In this document: positions 17,384 through 25,667 of the stretch, one piece after another | Position numbering within the stretch: position 1 is the first letter of the stretch | Layout: each line of letters opens with the position of its first letter | NCBI GenBank assembly: GCA_028293125.1 | Contig: JAQGPJ010000071.1 | Location: forward strand, 1-64,000 | Length of the DNA stretch: 64,000 nt | Direction of reading: 5' to 3' | DNA from: Verrucomicrobiales bacterium | Lineage (GTDB): Bacteria; Verrucomicrobiota; Verrucomicrobiia; Verrucomicrobiales; V1-33 | Notes under the pieces: generated by a model | What the model was told of the DNA's origin: nothing | The model's input: only the letters and a program-made list of their open reading frames with translations | Database searches by the model: none | Position numbers and translations under genes: made by a program

Positions 17384-17819
17384 CCTGCCTGCGGGCGAGC
17401 TTTTTGATACACCAAAACTGGAGGGATTCCGCGTGCTGGGCGTCGATGATGAGCCCGATGTCCGCAAAATAATCCAGCGCATCTTTGAACGGTGCCACGT
17501 CACTGTCACCACGGCTGGGAGTGCGGCCGAGGCCGTGGAGATCCTCCGGCGGGATCGTCCGCACCTGCTGCTGAGCGATGTGGGAATGCCAGACCGGGAC
17601 GGCTGCGATCTGCTGAGGGCGGTGCGCACCCTGCCGCCCGGAGAGGGTGGGAATACGCCTGCCGTGGCGGTAACGGCCTTCGCCCGGTCCGAAGACCGCC
17701 GCCGCGCCCTCTTGGCAGGCTTCCAGATGCACCTGCCCAAGCCCATCGAGCCTGCCGAACTGATCGCCATCATCACCCAACAATACAGTGCGCACTGCCG
17801 TGCCGAGTTCCGAGCCTAA
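17262..17819 (+). CDS. Response regulator receiver domain, probable detached C-terminus of the upstream kinase
   Basis: The receiver domain covers about 17410-17800: acidic pair in VLGVDDEPDVRK, phospho-acceptor Asp in LLLSDVGMPDRDG, Thr/Ser in AVAVTAFAR and Lys in MHLPKPIEP. The only ATG of this frame (17262) lies 122 bp inside the kinase gene and would add about 50 residues that are only the kinase ATPase sequence read in another frame. No ATG, and no well-placed GTG or TTG, lies between the kinase stop and the domain. The frame is +1 relative to the kinase, and skipping one base at the kinase stop (TGA C to GAC) would join them. I read this as a hybrid kinase split by a frameshift; a separately translated regulator is the alternative. 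Confidence 0.7.
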   Translation: MEARSRHQVPESAKGPVSQWLFPSLLSAVLFRHPPFIHKADLPAGELFDTPKLEGFRVLGVDDEPDVRKIIQRIFERCHVTVTTAGSAAEAVEILRRDRPHLLLSDVGMPDRDGCDLLRAVRTLPPGEGGNTPAVAVTAFARSEDRRRALLAGFQMHLPKPIEPAELIAIITQQYSAHCRAEFRA

Positions 17820-18077
17820 TAGAAAAAAGGCGCGGTGGATTTCGGGACCAAGTGGGGTGGTCAAGCATGTTCAGAGGCGGCAGATTCCCATCGACCGTAG
17901 GTGCTTCACCTGCAGCGGCATGGTACGATGCATGAGGTGATAAGCATTATTGGCATTGCCCCCTCCGCAAATGATTTTCCAACCGGTGCTGGAGCCGCTT
18001 CTGCACCGCCGCCCAGTGGAGCCGGGGCAGCTGTTTCACCTGTTTCCCTTGGCACCAGGCCTGAGCAAATTCTGAGT

Positions 18078-20111
18078 TTACTGGGCGGTGCAGCGCAGGA
18101 TGGTGACATGCCAGCGGCCTTGCTCGGGATGGCCGGAGGGGGCTTTGGCGGGTTCGGAGCTCAGAATCTGGAAAGGGCGGGGGGAGAAGGCAGGGCTCGC
18201 TTCGTTCACGAAGCGTTCGGGCCGCGGGAGGGTTCCGTCCCCGGCGGCGGCTTTTTCGAGCTGGAGCAGCGTGGGCTGAGTCAGGGTGGCGTTGGTGTGG
18301 GCAAGACGAAGCTGGAGCTTTCCTTTTCCGGGCTCGCCTGCCGGGAGGAAGTCAGGAGAGTTGCTGAGAGGGTCGCTTTCGAATCCGGGCTCGCCTGCTG
18401 GCAGGAGGGCAAGGGAGTTGTTCAGGGAGTATATTTCGAACTCGGTGGGCAGAAGAAGTCCGGCTGCGGTGCGGAGGCTGCCGAGAGGGATCGGAGTTTC
18501 GACCCCGGCCAGGATCTCCGGTCGTGAAGCGGCATCGCCGGCGATCTGGAGGTAGGCAAGACTGTGGGCCGTCCCCTCCTCCGTCAGGCGCTCCAGCAGG
18601 GCTTTGGCCTGCACGGGTGAGTCGCGGAGGATTTTGAGTTTGGCCGCATCACCCGGGGTCAGGGAGATAATCTCGCTGGAGAGTTCGGGCTGGGCACCGG
18701 CTGCTGATTTGTGCTGGGTGCTGCTGTCACCGCCTGCCCCGACGACTTTCAGAAGGCTGATCTGCATCACGCTTTGCTCCGAATGCTGGTCTTTGAAAAA
18801 GGAGGGCAGCGTGACCGCGCCCAGACAGTAGGCGCCTCCCGGGCGCACGTTGAGCACCGCCGAGAGTTTCAGGACCGGGAAGGAAGGGCAATGAACCTGG
18901 GCACCGGGGCCTCCATTTTCCGGGGATTCCGGCCAGGAAAATATTTCTGGCGCGGCATACGATTGAAGCCCGATGCGGAGCCGCGTCAGGCCGGAAGCAT
19001 TGGGTTTGTCCGCAGTAACCTCGAAGGTGCGGCCGAGATTTTTGAATTCAAATGATTTTGGCGTTAGGAAGTCGCTATGTTCCGTGGCGTACATAAATTC
19101 TTCAATCGTCTCGAGGCTGGCCGTTGTCGTTGCGGAGGCAAAAGGATCATTTGGCTTCGGTGCAGGGGCCGCCTGGGAGGGTTCCACCCGCAGAATCGAA
19201 TGGTCGTGGAGCACCGCTTTTTGCGTGGCGCTAGCCTGCAGGAGGCTGTCAAGGAGCGCGTGGTCATCGCCGCTTTGCTGACGGAGGTCCAGCAGATGGC
19301 GGCCGTCGGCGGTGGGCAGGCGGAAAGTGATGGCGTGAAGGCGCAGGGCGGTGCCTCTGCCGGATTTGGCGGCGGGTTTGCCCATTTCCGGGGCGGCTTT
19401 GGCGAAGGTGAGGCAATATTCGTCGTTTTTCTCCAAAGTCTCACCGGCACGGCGGACCACGGAGATCAGATGGTGCCGGGCATCGGTGCTTTTAAAAAGC
19501 GCATGCGTTTTTTCCGTGAGAAATTGCGGGCCGTCCAGGCTGCCGGTGGCGGAAACGGAAACGGAGGGAAGGCTCACGGGCAAGGAGCGGATCCGGTCGC
19601 TCCGGATGCTCTCCACGGACAATGAACCGAGCACTCCGGAGGAGGCCGGGTTGCCGGGGTTTCGTGGCAAGAGTTTGAATTCCGCTCCCACGGCAAGACC
19701 GCAGTTTCTAAATTCAAAAGACTGCGGGACCATTTCGAGACCGCCGCGCTGAAGGGTGTATTCCGAGGGGTAGGGTGTTTCCTTGACGCTTTCGAGACTT
19801 TGGCCTCCGAAAACTTCGGCTCCTGTGCTGGCGGGAATGGTGTAATGCTGGTCGGCGGTGAGTTCGGCGCCGCCGTCGCTGACCATGCCGGCGAGACGGA
19901 TAAAGAGCGCCTCATCGGAGTCGGGCGCTTCATGGAGCAGGGTGAGTGGAAGAGCGGGTCCGGTGACTTTGAAAACCGTGGTCTGCACTTGGATATTTCC
20001 AGGGGGAGCCGTTCTTTCGTTTTCCTGTGCCCTGACAGTCGAAAGGCTGCACCCGGAAAAAAGAGCAATAGCCAGAGCCAGAGCCGGAGCAAAGGACAGG
20101 GAGGATTTCAT
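18078..20111 (-). CDS. Lipoprotein with three related modules, partner of the membrane-anchored sigma factor
   Basis: A 677-residue protein. The start at 20111 gives a signal peptide with lipobox FSGC (Cys21). The rest appears to contain three diverged copies of one beta-rich module (roughly 38-230, 255-450 and 460-677). Copies 1 and 2 share the motif SFEF-(R/K)-N-x-G at residues 131-138 and 353-360. Residues 374-394 of copy 2 (G-L, then YAAPE at 385-389 and WP at 393-394) match the extracytoplasmic part of the adjacent sigma factor with the same spacing. I do not recognise a named domain. The start lies 5 bp after the sigma-factor stop, so translation is probably coupled. It likely sits in the envelope and works with that sigma factor. 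Confidence 0.75.
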   Translation of the reverse strand: MKSSLSFAPALALAIALFSGCSLSTVRAQENERTAPPGNIQVQTTVFKVTGPALPLTLLHEAPDSDEALFIRLAGMVSDGGAELTADQHYTIPASTGAEVFGGQSLESVKETPYPSEYTLQRGGLEMVPQSFEFRNCGLAVGAEFKLLPRNPGNPASSGVLGSLSVESIRSDRIRSLPVSLPSVSVSATGSLDGPQFLTEKTHALFKSTDARHHLISVVRRAGETLEKNDEYCLTFAKAAPEMGKPAAKSGRGTALRLHAITFRLPTADGRHLLDLRQQSGDDHALLDSLLQASATQKAVLHDHSILRVEPSQAAPAPKPNDPFASATTTASLETIEEFMYATEHSDFLTPKSFEFKNLGRTFEVTADKPNASGLTRLRIGLQSYAAPEIFSWPESPENGGPGAQVHCPSFPVLKLSAVLNVRPGGAYCLGAVTLPSFFKDQHSEQSVMQISLLKVVGAGGDSSTQHKSAAGAQPELSSEIISLTPGDAAKLKILRDSPVQAKALLERLTEEGTAHSLAYLQIAGDAASRPEILAGVETPIPLGSLRTAAGLLLPTEFEIYSLNNSLALLPAGEPGFESDPLSNSPDFLPAGEPGKGKLQLRLAHTNATLTQPTLLQLEKAAAGDGTLPRPERFVNEASPAFSPRPFQILSSEPAKAPSGHPEQGRWHVTILRCTAQ

Positions 20112-20116
20112 AGCGG

Positions 20117-21631
20117 TCAGGAGGGATTGAGAGTGACAAAGAGGAGGAGACTGCGGGGCTCGGGAAAGGCGTCGGGGAGGACGGAGGAGGGCAGGTGCTG
20201 GATGAAAAGCAGGCGTGGTTCGTTCTCCTGGAGATTCCCGCTGCGGCCGCTGGCGGCAGCCTCGTGAAAGTCCTCCATTTTGATGCTCCGTTCGGGATCG
20301 GCTGTGGGTTTTTCCAGTGAGATCGGCCAGGCGTGAGGCTCCGGCGCGGCGTAGTGGTGGCGGATCCTCCAAGTCAGTTCGAGCCCGTCCGCTTCGGATG
20401 CGCTGACGGTGCCGCCGATCCAGGTGCCCAATTTTTTGGTCTCCTTGTTCGACTCCATGGCTTTGCCCACATCGTTCTCCTGGTCCCAGAACCAACCATC
20501 GGCGTAATCATAGTCGTGGGTCTTTTCGAATTGGACCGCGCGGCCCAGGGAAGCGGAAAGGTCAAAATCCTCCAGCTTTCCGCCGGATTGGGACAGACCG
20601 CGCGCTTCCGCCAGCAGGGCGGCGTCATTCGCCGGGCTGGTTTGGTAAGTCAGGAGCCGGACGGCGAGAAATTTGGCGGGAAGGTCCACGATGGTGTAGC
20701 GCAGAAGGAGGGTGGGGCCTTGGGCGGCGGGTTTATTTCCGGATGGGGCCGCCGCGCTGGAGGCAGTGGCCAAAGCCGCCGGTCCGCCGCTGAACCAGCC
20801 GCTTTTGGCGACCGCCCAGACGCCGCCGGCGAAAATGAGAATCACGGCGGCGGCAGGCAGGGAAAACCGGCGCATCAGGGAGATAAGAGGCTTGGTGGCC
20901 GCCAGCGGACCGGCGGCGGTGGCTTGCCGCCATGCGGCTCCAGGCAGCGTGGCGGCGGGACCGACGGGGACGGAGGCGCTGGCGTGCTCGGTAAGAAACT
21001 GGGCGAGCAGCGCGGCGGTGAGGAGGATTCCCCGGCGGCGGAAAAGCGTCCGCAGTTTTTCGAGGGCGCGGGTGATGCGTTTGCGGGCGGCCTCCTCGGA
21101 ATATCCCAGCGCGGCTCCGACGGAGCGGAGATCCTGCCGCTGGTAAAACCGGAGCAGCAGGACCTCCCGGTCGGCTTTGGAAAGCTGGTCCAGGGCGGCG
21201 TCCAGGAAAGGGCCGGCCTCCGACCAGGCGGAGTCTGAGCCAGAGGCGTCGGCGGCAGAGGAGGTCATAGGGTTGTCCTGATCAATATCACGGCGGAGTT
21301 CAGCGGCGCGGTGCTCGCGGGCGCGGCGGCGGATTTCCGTGCGCACCATCTTGCGGGCGGTGAAACAGGTGTGCCGGTGCAGCCAGCCGGCGGCCACGGT
21401 GCCGGGCGGGAGTTGAGGCGCCTTCCGGGCAAAATCCGTCAGGACAATCTGCGAGACATCCTCGGCCAGGGCGGCGTCACCATTGACCAGGCGCCGGGCG
21501 GTGGACCAGATCAGGGGGAGATGCCGGCCCGCCAGCAGGCGGAAAGTCTCTCCGGTGGGCGCGGCTTGATAGCGTGTGAACAGCGCGGCATCGCTGTCCG
21601 GCGGGAGGAGGAGGGAATCACGGTTCGACAT
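20117..21631 (-). CDS. ECF-type RNA polymerase sigma factor with transmembrane helix and extracytoplasmic extension
   Basis: A 504-residue protein. Region 2 (about residues 28-102) contains GDAALAEDVSQIVLTDFARKA. Region 4 (about 143-198) contains LSKADREVLLLRFYQRQDLRSVGAALGYSEEAARKRITRALEKLR, the promoter -35 binding helix-turn-helix. A linker leads to one hydrophobic helix at 257-275, then about 225 residues that should lie outside the cytoplasmic membrane. In that part G416-L, YAAPE at 427-431 and WP at 435-436 match the neighbouring lipoprotein. Sigma factors fused to a membrane domain in this way are known in Verrucomicrobiota and related phyla; the fusion could replace a separate anti-sigma factor. 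The target promoters are unknown. Confidence 0.85.
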   Translation of the reverse strand: MSNRDSLLLPPDSDAALFTRYQAAPTGETFRLLAGRHLPLIWSTARRLVNGDAALAEDVSQIVLTDFARKAPQLPPGTVAAGWLHRHTCFTARKMVRTEIRRRAREHRAAELRRDIDQDNPMTSSAADASGSDSAWSEAGPFLDAALDQLSKADREVLLLRFYQRQDLRSVGAALGYSEEAARKRITRALEKLRTLFRRRGILLTAALLAQFLTEHASASVPVGPAATLPGAAWRQATAAGPLAATKPLISLMRRFSLPAAAVILIFAGGVWAVAKSGWFSGGPAALATASSAAAPSGNKPAAQGPTLLLRYTIVDLPAKFLAVRLLTYQTSPANDAALLAEARGLSQSGGKLEDFDLSASLGRAVQFEKTHDYDYADGWFWDQENDVGKAMESNKETKKLGTWIGGTVSASEADGLELTWRIRHHYAAPEPHAWPISLEKPTADPERSIKMEDFHEAAASGRSGNLQENEPRLLFIQHLPSSVLPDAFPEPRSLLLFVTLNPS

Positions 21632-21652
21632 GGGGGATAGCGGCGTTTCCCA

Positions 21653-22669
21653 TTAGAACCCGCCCAAGCCGGGACCGGACAGACTATTTTCGAATCCCTT
21701 GGAAGCGTCTCGGAGAGGCCGTTTTTCCGTCTCCCGGTTCCAGCGCGCGCGGCCGCCTGCGGAATTCTGTATCAGCTCTCCCGCCCTGAAGCTGGCCGCC
21801 TCCGGGCCTTCACTCATTTTTGCCAGCGCGGCCAGGGCGGCGGCGGGGTTATGATCCCAGAGTTTTAAAAACAGAGTGGCGGCCCAGGGCTCGGGCAAGC
21901 CCGCCAGATCCCGCCGCTAGTCCCGATCCTCAGGAAGTTTCTCCTGTGTCAGATAGTGGAAAGTCCCATAAGCGGCCCAGGCGGCGGCGGGATCCTGAGT
22001 GGACTGAAGCCCGAGGACCACGGCGATGAGATGCGCCTTCGCGGCGTCATCCTGCGGAAGCGCGGCGGCCCAGTCCAGAGCCCCGGCGAACTCCGCAGGT
22101 TTGAGAGCCGAAAGGCGCAGGGAGGCCCGGGCTTTGGCGGGGCGGTCCGCGCCTCATTTCAAATCATGGGCGGCTTCCGTGATCAGCGTGCGCCAGTCCC
22201 CCGCCGGACCGGCCAAGGCAAATTCAAGAGGACGGAGCCCGCCCAAGGTTCCGGAAGGAGTGCTGATATTGACGGCACCACTACTAGCAGCGGCGGAGGA
22301 CGCGGGAGCCGGATTTTCCAAGGCCGCCGCCGCGTATCCCGCCGCAGTTGCGCAGGCTCTGGCCAAGGTCAGGATGGCGGCGCGTCCCGCCAAAGGCAGA
22401 GTCAGGAAGACCGGTGCCGGGGCAGGCGGCAGGACATCGGCCGGTGCGGAACCCTGCAGGCTGGAGGAGAGTCCCGCCGCCAAGGCTGCCACGGGCACCA
22501 TCAGAACTTGGCGACGGAAAATGACGGCCAGTTTCTCCAATGCCCGTGAGGCCCTGCGCTGCACCGCCGCCTCCGTTTCTCTTCTCATCTCCGCTTCTTT
22601 GGATTGCCGTGTGGCGAAGTCGCCGCGCTTTAGCCGCACGTTGGCGCTCCGGCGCATAGATTGCGGCAT
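21653..22669 (-). pseudogene. Decayed sigma-factor-related gene with DP-x-A-A repeat C-terminus
   Basis: One reading frame runs through this span but contains two stops (TGA at 22154-22156 and TAG at 21917-21919). The N-terminal part keeps a remnant of sigma region 4 (SKEAEMRRETEAAVQRRASRALEKL followed by AVIFRRQ), as in ECF factors with an extension. Then come a hydrophobic stretch and Ala-rich segments including DWAAALPQDDAAKAHL, STQDPAAAWAAY and LWDHNPAAALAAL, the same repeat style as the long repeat proteins at 28805 and 55499. Region 2 is missing. The frame ends 21 bp upstream of the intact sigma gene. It is most likely a non-functional relic of a second membrane-anchored sigma factor. 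Confidence 0.65.
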
Positions 22670-22869
22670 TACGCTGCAATTGATGGTGGTTTTGAGGCAA
22701 ACCGCATTTGCGGATCGCGCCCACGGGCTACGCCGCCTGAGATTTTCCCCGTAGAACTGCTCTCAAAAAGAGTTGGTTCGATTACTGCAAAGCCATGCAG
22801 GTCAGCCTGCGGGATAAAAAGTCCCGGCGGTCAGCAACACCTGAACCCATCCAATAACCCCACAATACC

Positions 22870-23397
22870 ATGAAGCTGCATTCCACGATCGGTTCCCTCT
22901 CCCTCGCCCTGATCCTGTCCGCCAGCGCGCAGGTGACGGAGACGAAGACAGAAAAAACGACGACCACCGCCTCCGATGGAACCGTCCAGCAGAGCTCCAA
23001 GACCACCACCACCTTCAACCCGGAGGTTCAAACCAAGGTGGTTCAGTATTTTGACACCTATAAAGCCAATCCCAATGGCCTTCCGCCGGAATGGGCGGCC
23101 CGGATCAAAATCCAGCAGCTGCCCCCCGCATGGACCACAACCCGGATCGCCCCCGGCACCATCCTGACCGAGGATACCCGCCCTTATCTGGTGGAGGCGC
23201 CTCCGGCCCTTGTGAAAATTCTGCCCCCCGCCCAAACCGAGGTCCGCTACTATGTCGCAGGTGGCAATGTGGTGGCCATCGACAAGACCTACAAGGTGGT
23301 GGATTCCGTGCGGATTCCCACTGTGAGCCTAGCCCCGGCCCCGACAGTCGTCACGGAGGAAACCGTCACCGAAGAGGTCGTAACGGAAAAGAAATAA
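22870..23397 (+). CDS. Secreted protein of unknown function (DUF1236/RcnB-like features)
   Basis: A 175-residue protein with signal peptide MKLHSTIGSLSLALILSASA. The mature N-terminus is Thr/Glu/Lys-rich and probably disordered. The centre has LPPEWAARIKIQQLPPAW, then IAPGTILTEDTRPYLVEAPPALVKILPP and VRYYVAGGNVVAIDKTYKVVDSV. This spacing of a PG-x-x-L turn and a YYVAGGNVVAID strand resembles the DUF1236/RcnB group of small periplasmic proteins, but I am not certain of the assignment. It ends in repeated VTEE. A strong terminator follows 60 bp downstream. Confidence 0.75.
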   Translation: MKLHSTIGSLSLALILSASAQVTETKTEKTTTTASDGTVQQSSKTTTTFNPEVQTKVVQYFDTYKANPNGLPPEWAARIKIQQLPPAWTTTRIAPGTILTEDTRPYLVEAPPALVKILPPAQTEVRYYVAGGNVVAIDKTYKVVDSVRIPTVSLAPAPTVVTEETVTEEVVTEKK

Positions 23398-23456
23398 TCA
23401 CGGATTGATAGAAACCCCTGGTGCTTCCACGGGTGCGGCAATTTCTTTCGAAAGGG

Positions 23457-23487
23457 GGACACACATTGACTTGTGTGTCCTCTTTTT
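23457..23487 (+). terminator. Rho-independent terminator
   Basis: A 9-bp perfect stem GGACACACA (23457-23465) pairs with TGTGTGTCC (23472-23480) around a 6-base loop and is followed by TCTTTTTT. It ends the transcript of the secreted protein gene at 22870-23397. Confidence 0.85.
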
Positions 23488-23615
23488 TGGATTGGCGGCT
23501 GAGGATGCCGTGAGACGCGGTGGGTTGAATTCATGGATGGCACGCGTCAAAAACGGTGGATGAATAAAACCTGAAAGGAAAGCGTCCCAAACAGCCAACC
23601 CCCAAAAATCCCATT

Positions 23616-23834
23616 ATGACCTCCCTTCAAATCAATCCGGCCCAGATCACCTCCTTGGAGCGCAATGGCAATACCCTGCATGTGAGGATGAGCGACCGAT
23701 CCGAAATCATCGTGGAGGGCTGGGAGGAGCCTATGGAAGCGCTCACAACCCAGCTTTCAAGATCCATGGTTGAGATTCTCCAAGGCAACTGCACGGCAAA
23801 AATTATGCCATGTTCCGGCATGGCGACAGGGTGA
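23616..23834 (+). CDS. Small hypothetical protein
   Basis: A 72-residue frame with no recognised domain. The predicted product (ITSLERNGNTLHVRMSDRSEIIVEGW) looks like a small beta-sheet followed by a helix, and the codon usage is less extreme than in the shadow frames. It lies between a terminator (23457-23487) and the sterol desaturase gene, in the same direction. No Shine-Dalgarno sequence is evident. It may be real, but support is limited to composition and position. Confidence 0.4.
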   Translation: MTSLQINPAQITSLERNGNTLHVRMSDRSEIIVEGWEEPMEALTTQLSRSMVEILQGNCTAKIMPCSGMATG

Positions 23835-23926
23835 GCCGCAAAGTCTTTTGGCGGGCCAAGTAAAAATTGAGTTGACTCAATTAATGCTGCGGCTCCATTG
23901 GCTCCGGCACCAAACAACCTTGCATC

Positions 23927-24739
23927 ATGAGCGATTTAAGCTGGCCGGAACTGTTGATCGGCGCGGGCGTTGTGACCGCCCTGCGTTATCTTCTCTTGGC
24001 AGGCGCAGCCTGGGTGCTGGGCTATGTCTGGTTCCGCCGCAAGTGGTTTCACCGCAAGATCATCCAGGCGCTGCCCTCCTCCAAACAGGTGCGGCAGGAA
24101 ATACTTCATTCGCTGCGGACCCTCCTGATCTTCACCGGGGCGGCCTTGTTGACGATTGCGGCGGCGCGGCGGGGATGGACGCAGCTGTACTGGAACGTGG
24201 AGGAGCATTCCTGGGGCTGGTGGTGGGCCAGCATCGGGCTGGCCATCCTGCTGCACGACACTTGGTTTTATTGGACCCACCGGGCGATGCACCATCCGCG
24301 CCTGTTCCGGCATTTTCACCGCACGCACCATCTCTCCACCAATCCCACTCCGTGGGCGGCCTTCGCTTTCAGTCCTGGCGAGGCAGTGGTCCAAGCGGCC
24401 ATCTTCCCCCTCGCGGTCACGCTCATGCCCATGCATCCGATGGCCTTCAGGGTCTTCATGCTGTGGCAGATGGTTTTCAATGTGATTGGACACACCGGAT
24501 ATGAGTATAATCGCAATGGCTTCATGCGCTCGCCGCTTCGCCTCATTCTCAACACGCCGACCAACCACATCATGCACCACGATAAAGTCCGTGGGAACTA
24601 CGGCCTCTACTTCAATTTCTGGGACCGCATCATGGGCACCAACCATCCTGATTATGAGCGCCGCTTTGAAGAAGTGACCACGCGGGCGCCTGAGCCCTCC
24701 GCGGAGGGCCGGCCGCATCCTGTCCGGCAACCTTCGTGA
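23927..24739 (+). CDS. Sterol desaturase/fatty acid hydroxylase family protein
   Basis: A 270-residue membrane di-iron enzyme. Four hydrophobic stretches flank the histidine clusters that bind the two irons: HDTWFYWTHR, HHPRLFRHFHRTHH, and C-terminal NHIMHHDKVRGNYG with FWDRIMGT after it. These are the hallmarks of the fatty acid hydroxylase superfamily, which hydroxylates or desaturates lipids such as sterols, hopanoids, carotenoids or sphingoid bases. The substrate cannot be told from sequence. It is convergent with pstB with 91 bp between the two ends. Confidence 0.92.
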   Translation: MSDLSWPELLIGAGVVTALRYLLLAGAAWVLGYVWFRRKWFHRKIIQALPSSKQVRQEILHSLRTLLIFTGAALLTIAAARRGWTQLYWNVEEHSWGWWWASIGLAILLHDTWFYWTHRAMHHPRLFRHFHRTHHLSTNPTPWAAFAFSPGEAVVQAAIFPLAVTLMPMHPMAFRVFMLWQMVFNVIGHTGYEYNRNGFMRSPLRLILNTPTNHIMHHDKVRGNYGLYFNFWDRIMGTNHPDYERRFEEVTTRAPEPSAEGRPHPVRQPS

Positions 24740-24830
24740 GCATGGCCGCGTCCGGGTGTGGGATAACGCTGCTTTGGTGAAGCAGTGACAAATGCGGTTT
24801 ATTTCGTTTTCCTTGGGATCCCACAAACCG

Positions 24831-25667
24831 CTATCCTCTGGCGCCACTGAGGTAAAGTCCGGCATCGGGATCGGCCGGGGAGGAAAAGACCCGCGCGGCG
24901 GGACCGTGCTCAACCATGGTGCCCGCGCCGTCGCGCACCCAGAAAACGGCGGCGTGATCGGCGATCCGGCGGGCTTGGGCCAGATTGTGGGTGACGATGA
25001 CGATAGTCAGCTGGCCGCGCAGGGAATGGATCAGATCCTCGACGACGCCGGAAGCCAAGGGATCGAGGGCGCTGCACGGTTCATCGAAAAGAATGACTGC
25101 GGGTTCCAAAGCCAAGGCCCGGGCGATGCAGAGGCGCTGCAGCTGGCCGCCGGAGAGGGCGATGGCGCTTTTATGCAGACGGTCGTGGACTTCATTCCAC
25201 AGGCCGACCTGCCGGAGCACGGTTTCCATGCGGTCCGGGATATCCTCTTTGCTCCAGCCGTGTTCCCGGAGCGGGATTTCAAAGTTGCGGCGGATGGACT
25301 GCGGAAAGGGATTGGGTCGCTGGAAGACAATGCCAACCCGGCCCCGCAGGGTCAGCACATCGGCTTTCGGGTGGGTGACCTCGGTGCCGTCGGCGAGGTG
25401 GATGGAGCCGGTGACGCGGCAGCCCGGAACGAGGTCGGTGAGACGGTTGAGGCTGTGCAGAAAACTGCTTTTGCCGCATCCGGACGGGCCGACAAGAGCG
25501 GTGATTTCCCCTTCCGGGATATCGATCGTGATATCCCGCAATGCGGTGAAACCACGGTATTGAACTGTCAGGCCCGTCACGCGCAGGCAGGCGGTGGCAT
25601 CACCGGTCGCCGGGCTGCCGGCCGGGACATCCGCCGGGAAGGGGAGGGAAATGGAGGGGGCGTTCAT
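24831..25667 (-). CDS. pstB: Phosphate ABC transporter ATP-binding protein
   Basis: A 278-residue ABC ATPase that powers high-affinity phosphate uptake. Visible are Walker A GPSGCGKSS, the PstB-type Q-loop region FQRPNPFPQSI, signature LSGGQLQR and Walker B AVILFDEP. The start MNAPSISLPF at 25667 overlaps the pstA stop by 4 bp (ATGA), so the open frame further upstream, which runs through pstA in another frame, is spurious. It is the last gene of pstSCAB; no phoU follows, as the next gene is convergent. Confidence 0.95.
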   Translation of the reverse strand: MNAPSISLPFPADVPAGSPATGDATACLRVTGLTVQYRGFTALRDITIDIPEGEITALVGPSGCGKSSFLHSLNRLTDLVPGCRVTGSIHLADGTEVTHPKADVLTLRGRVGIVFQRPNPFPQSIRRNFEIPLREHGWSKEDIPDRMETVLRQVGLWNEVHDRLHKSAIALSGGQLQRLCIARALALEPAVILFDEPCSALDPLASGVVEDLIHSLRGQLTIVIVTHNLAQARRIADHAAVFWVRDGAGTMVEHGPAARVFSSPADPDAGLYLSGARG

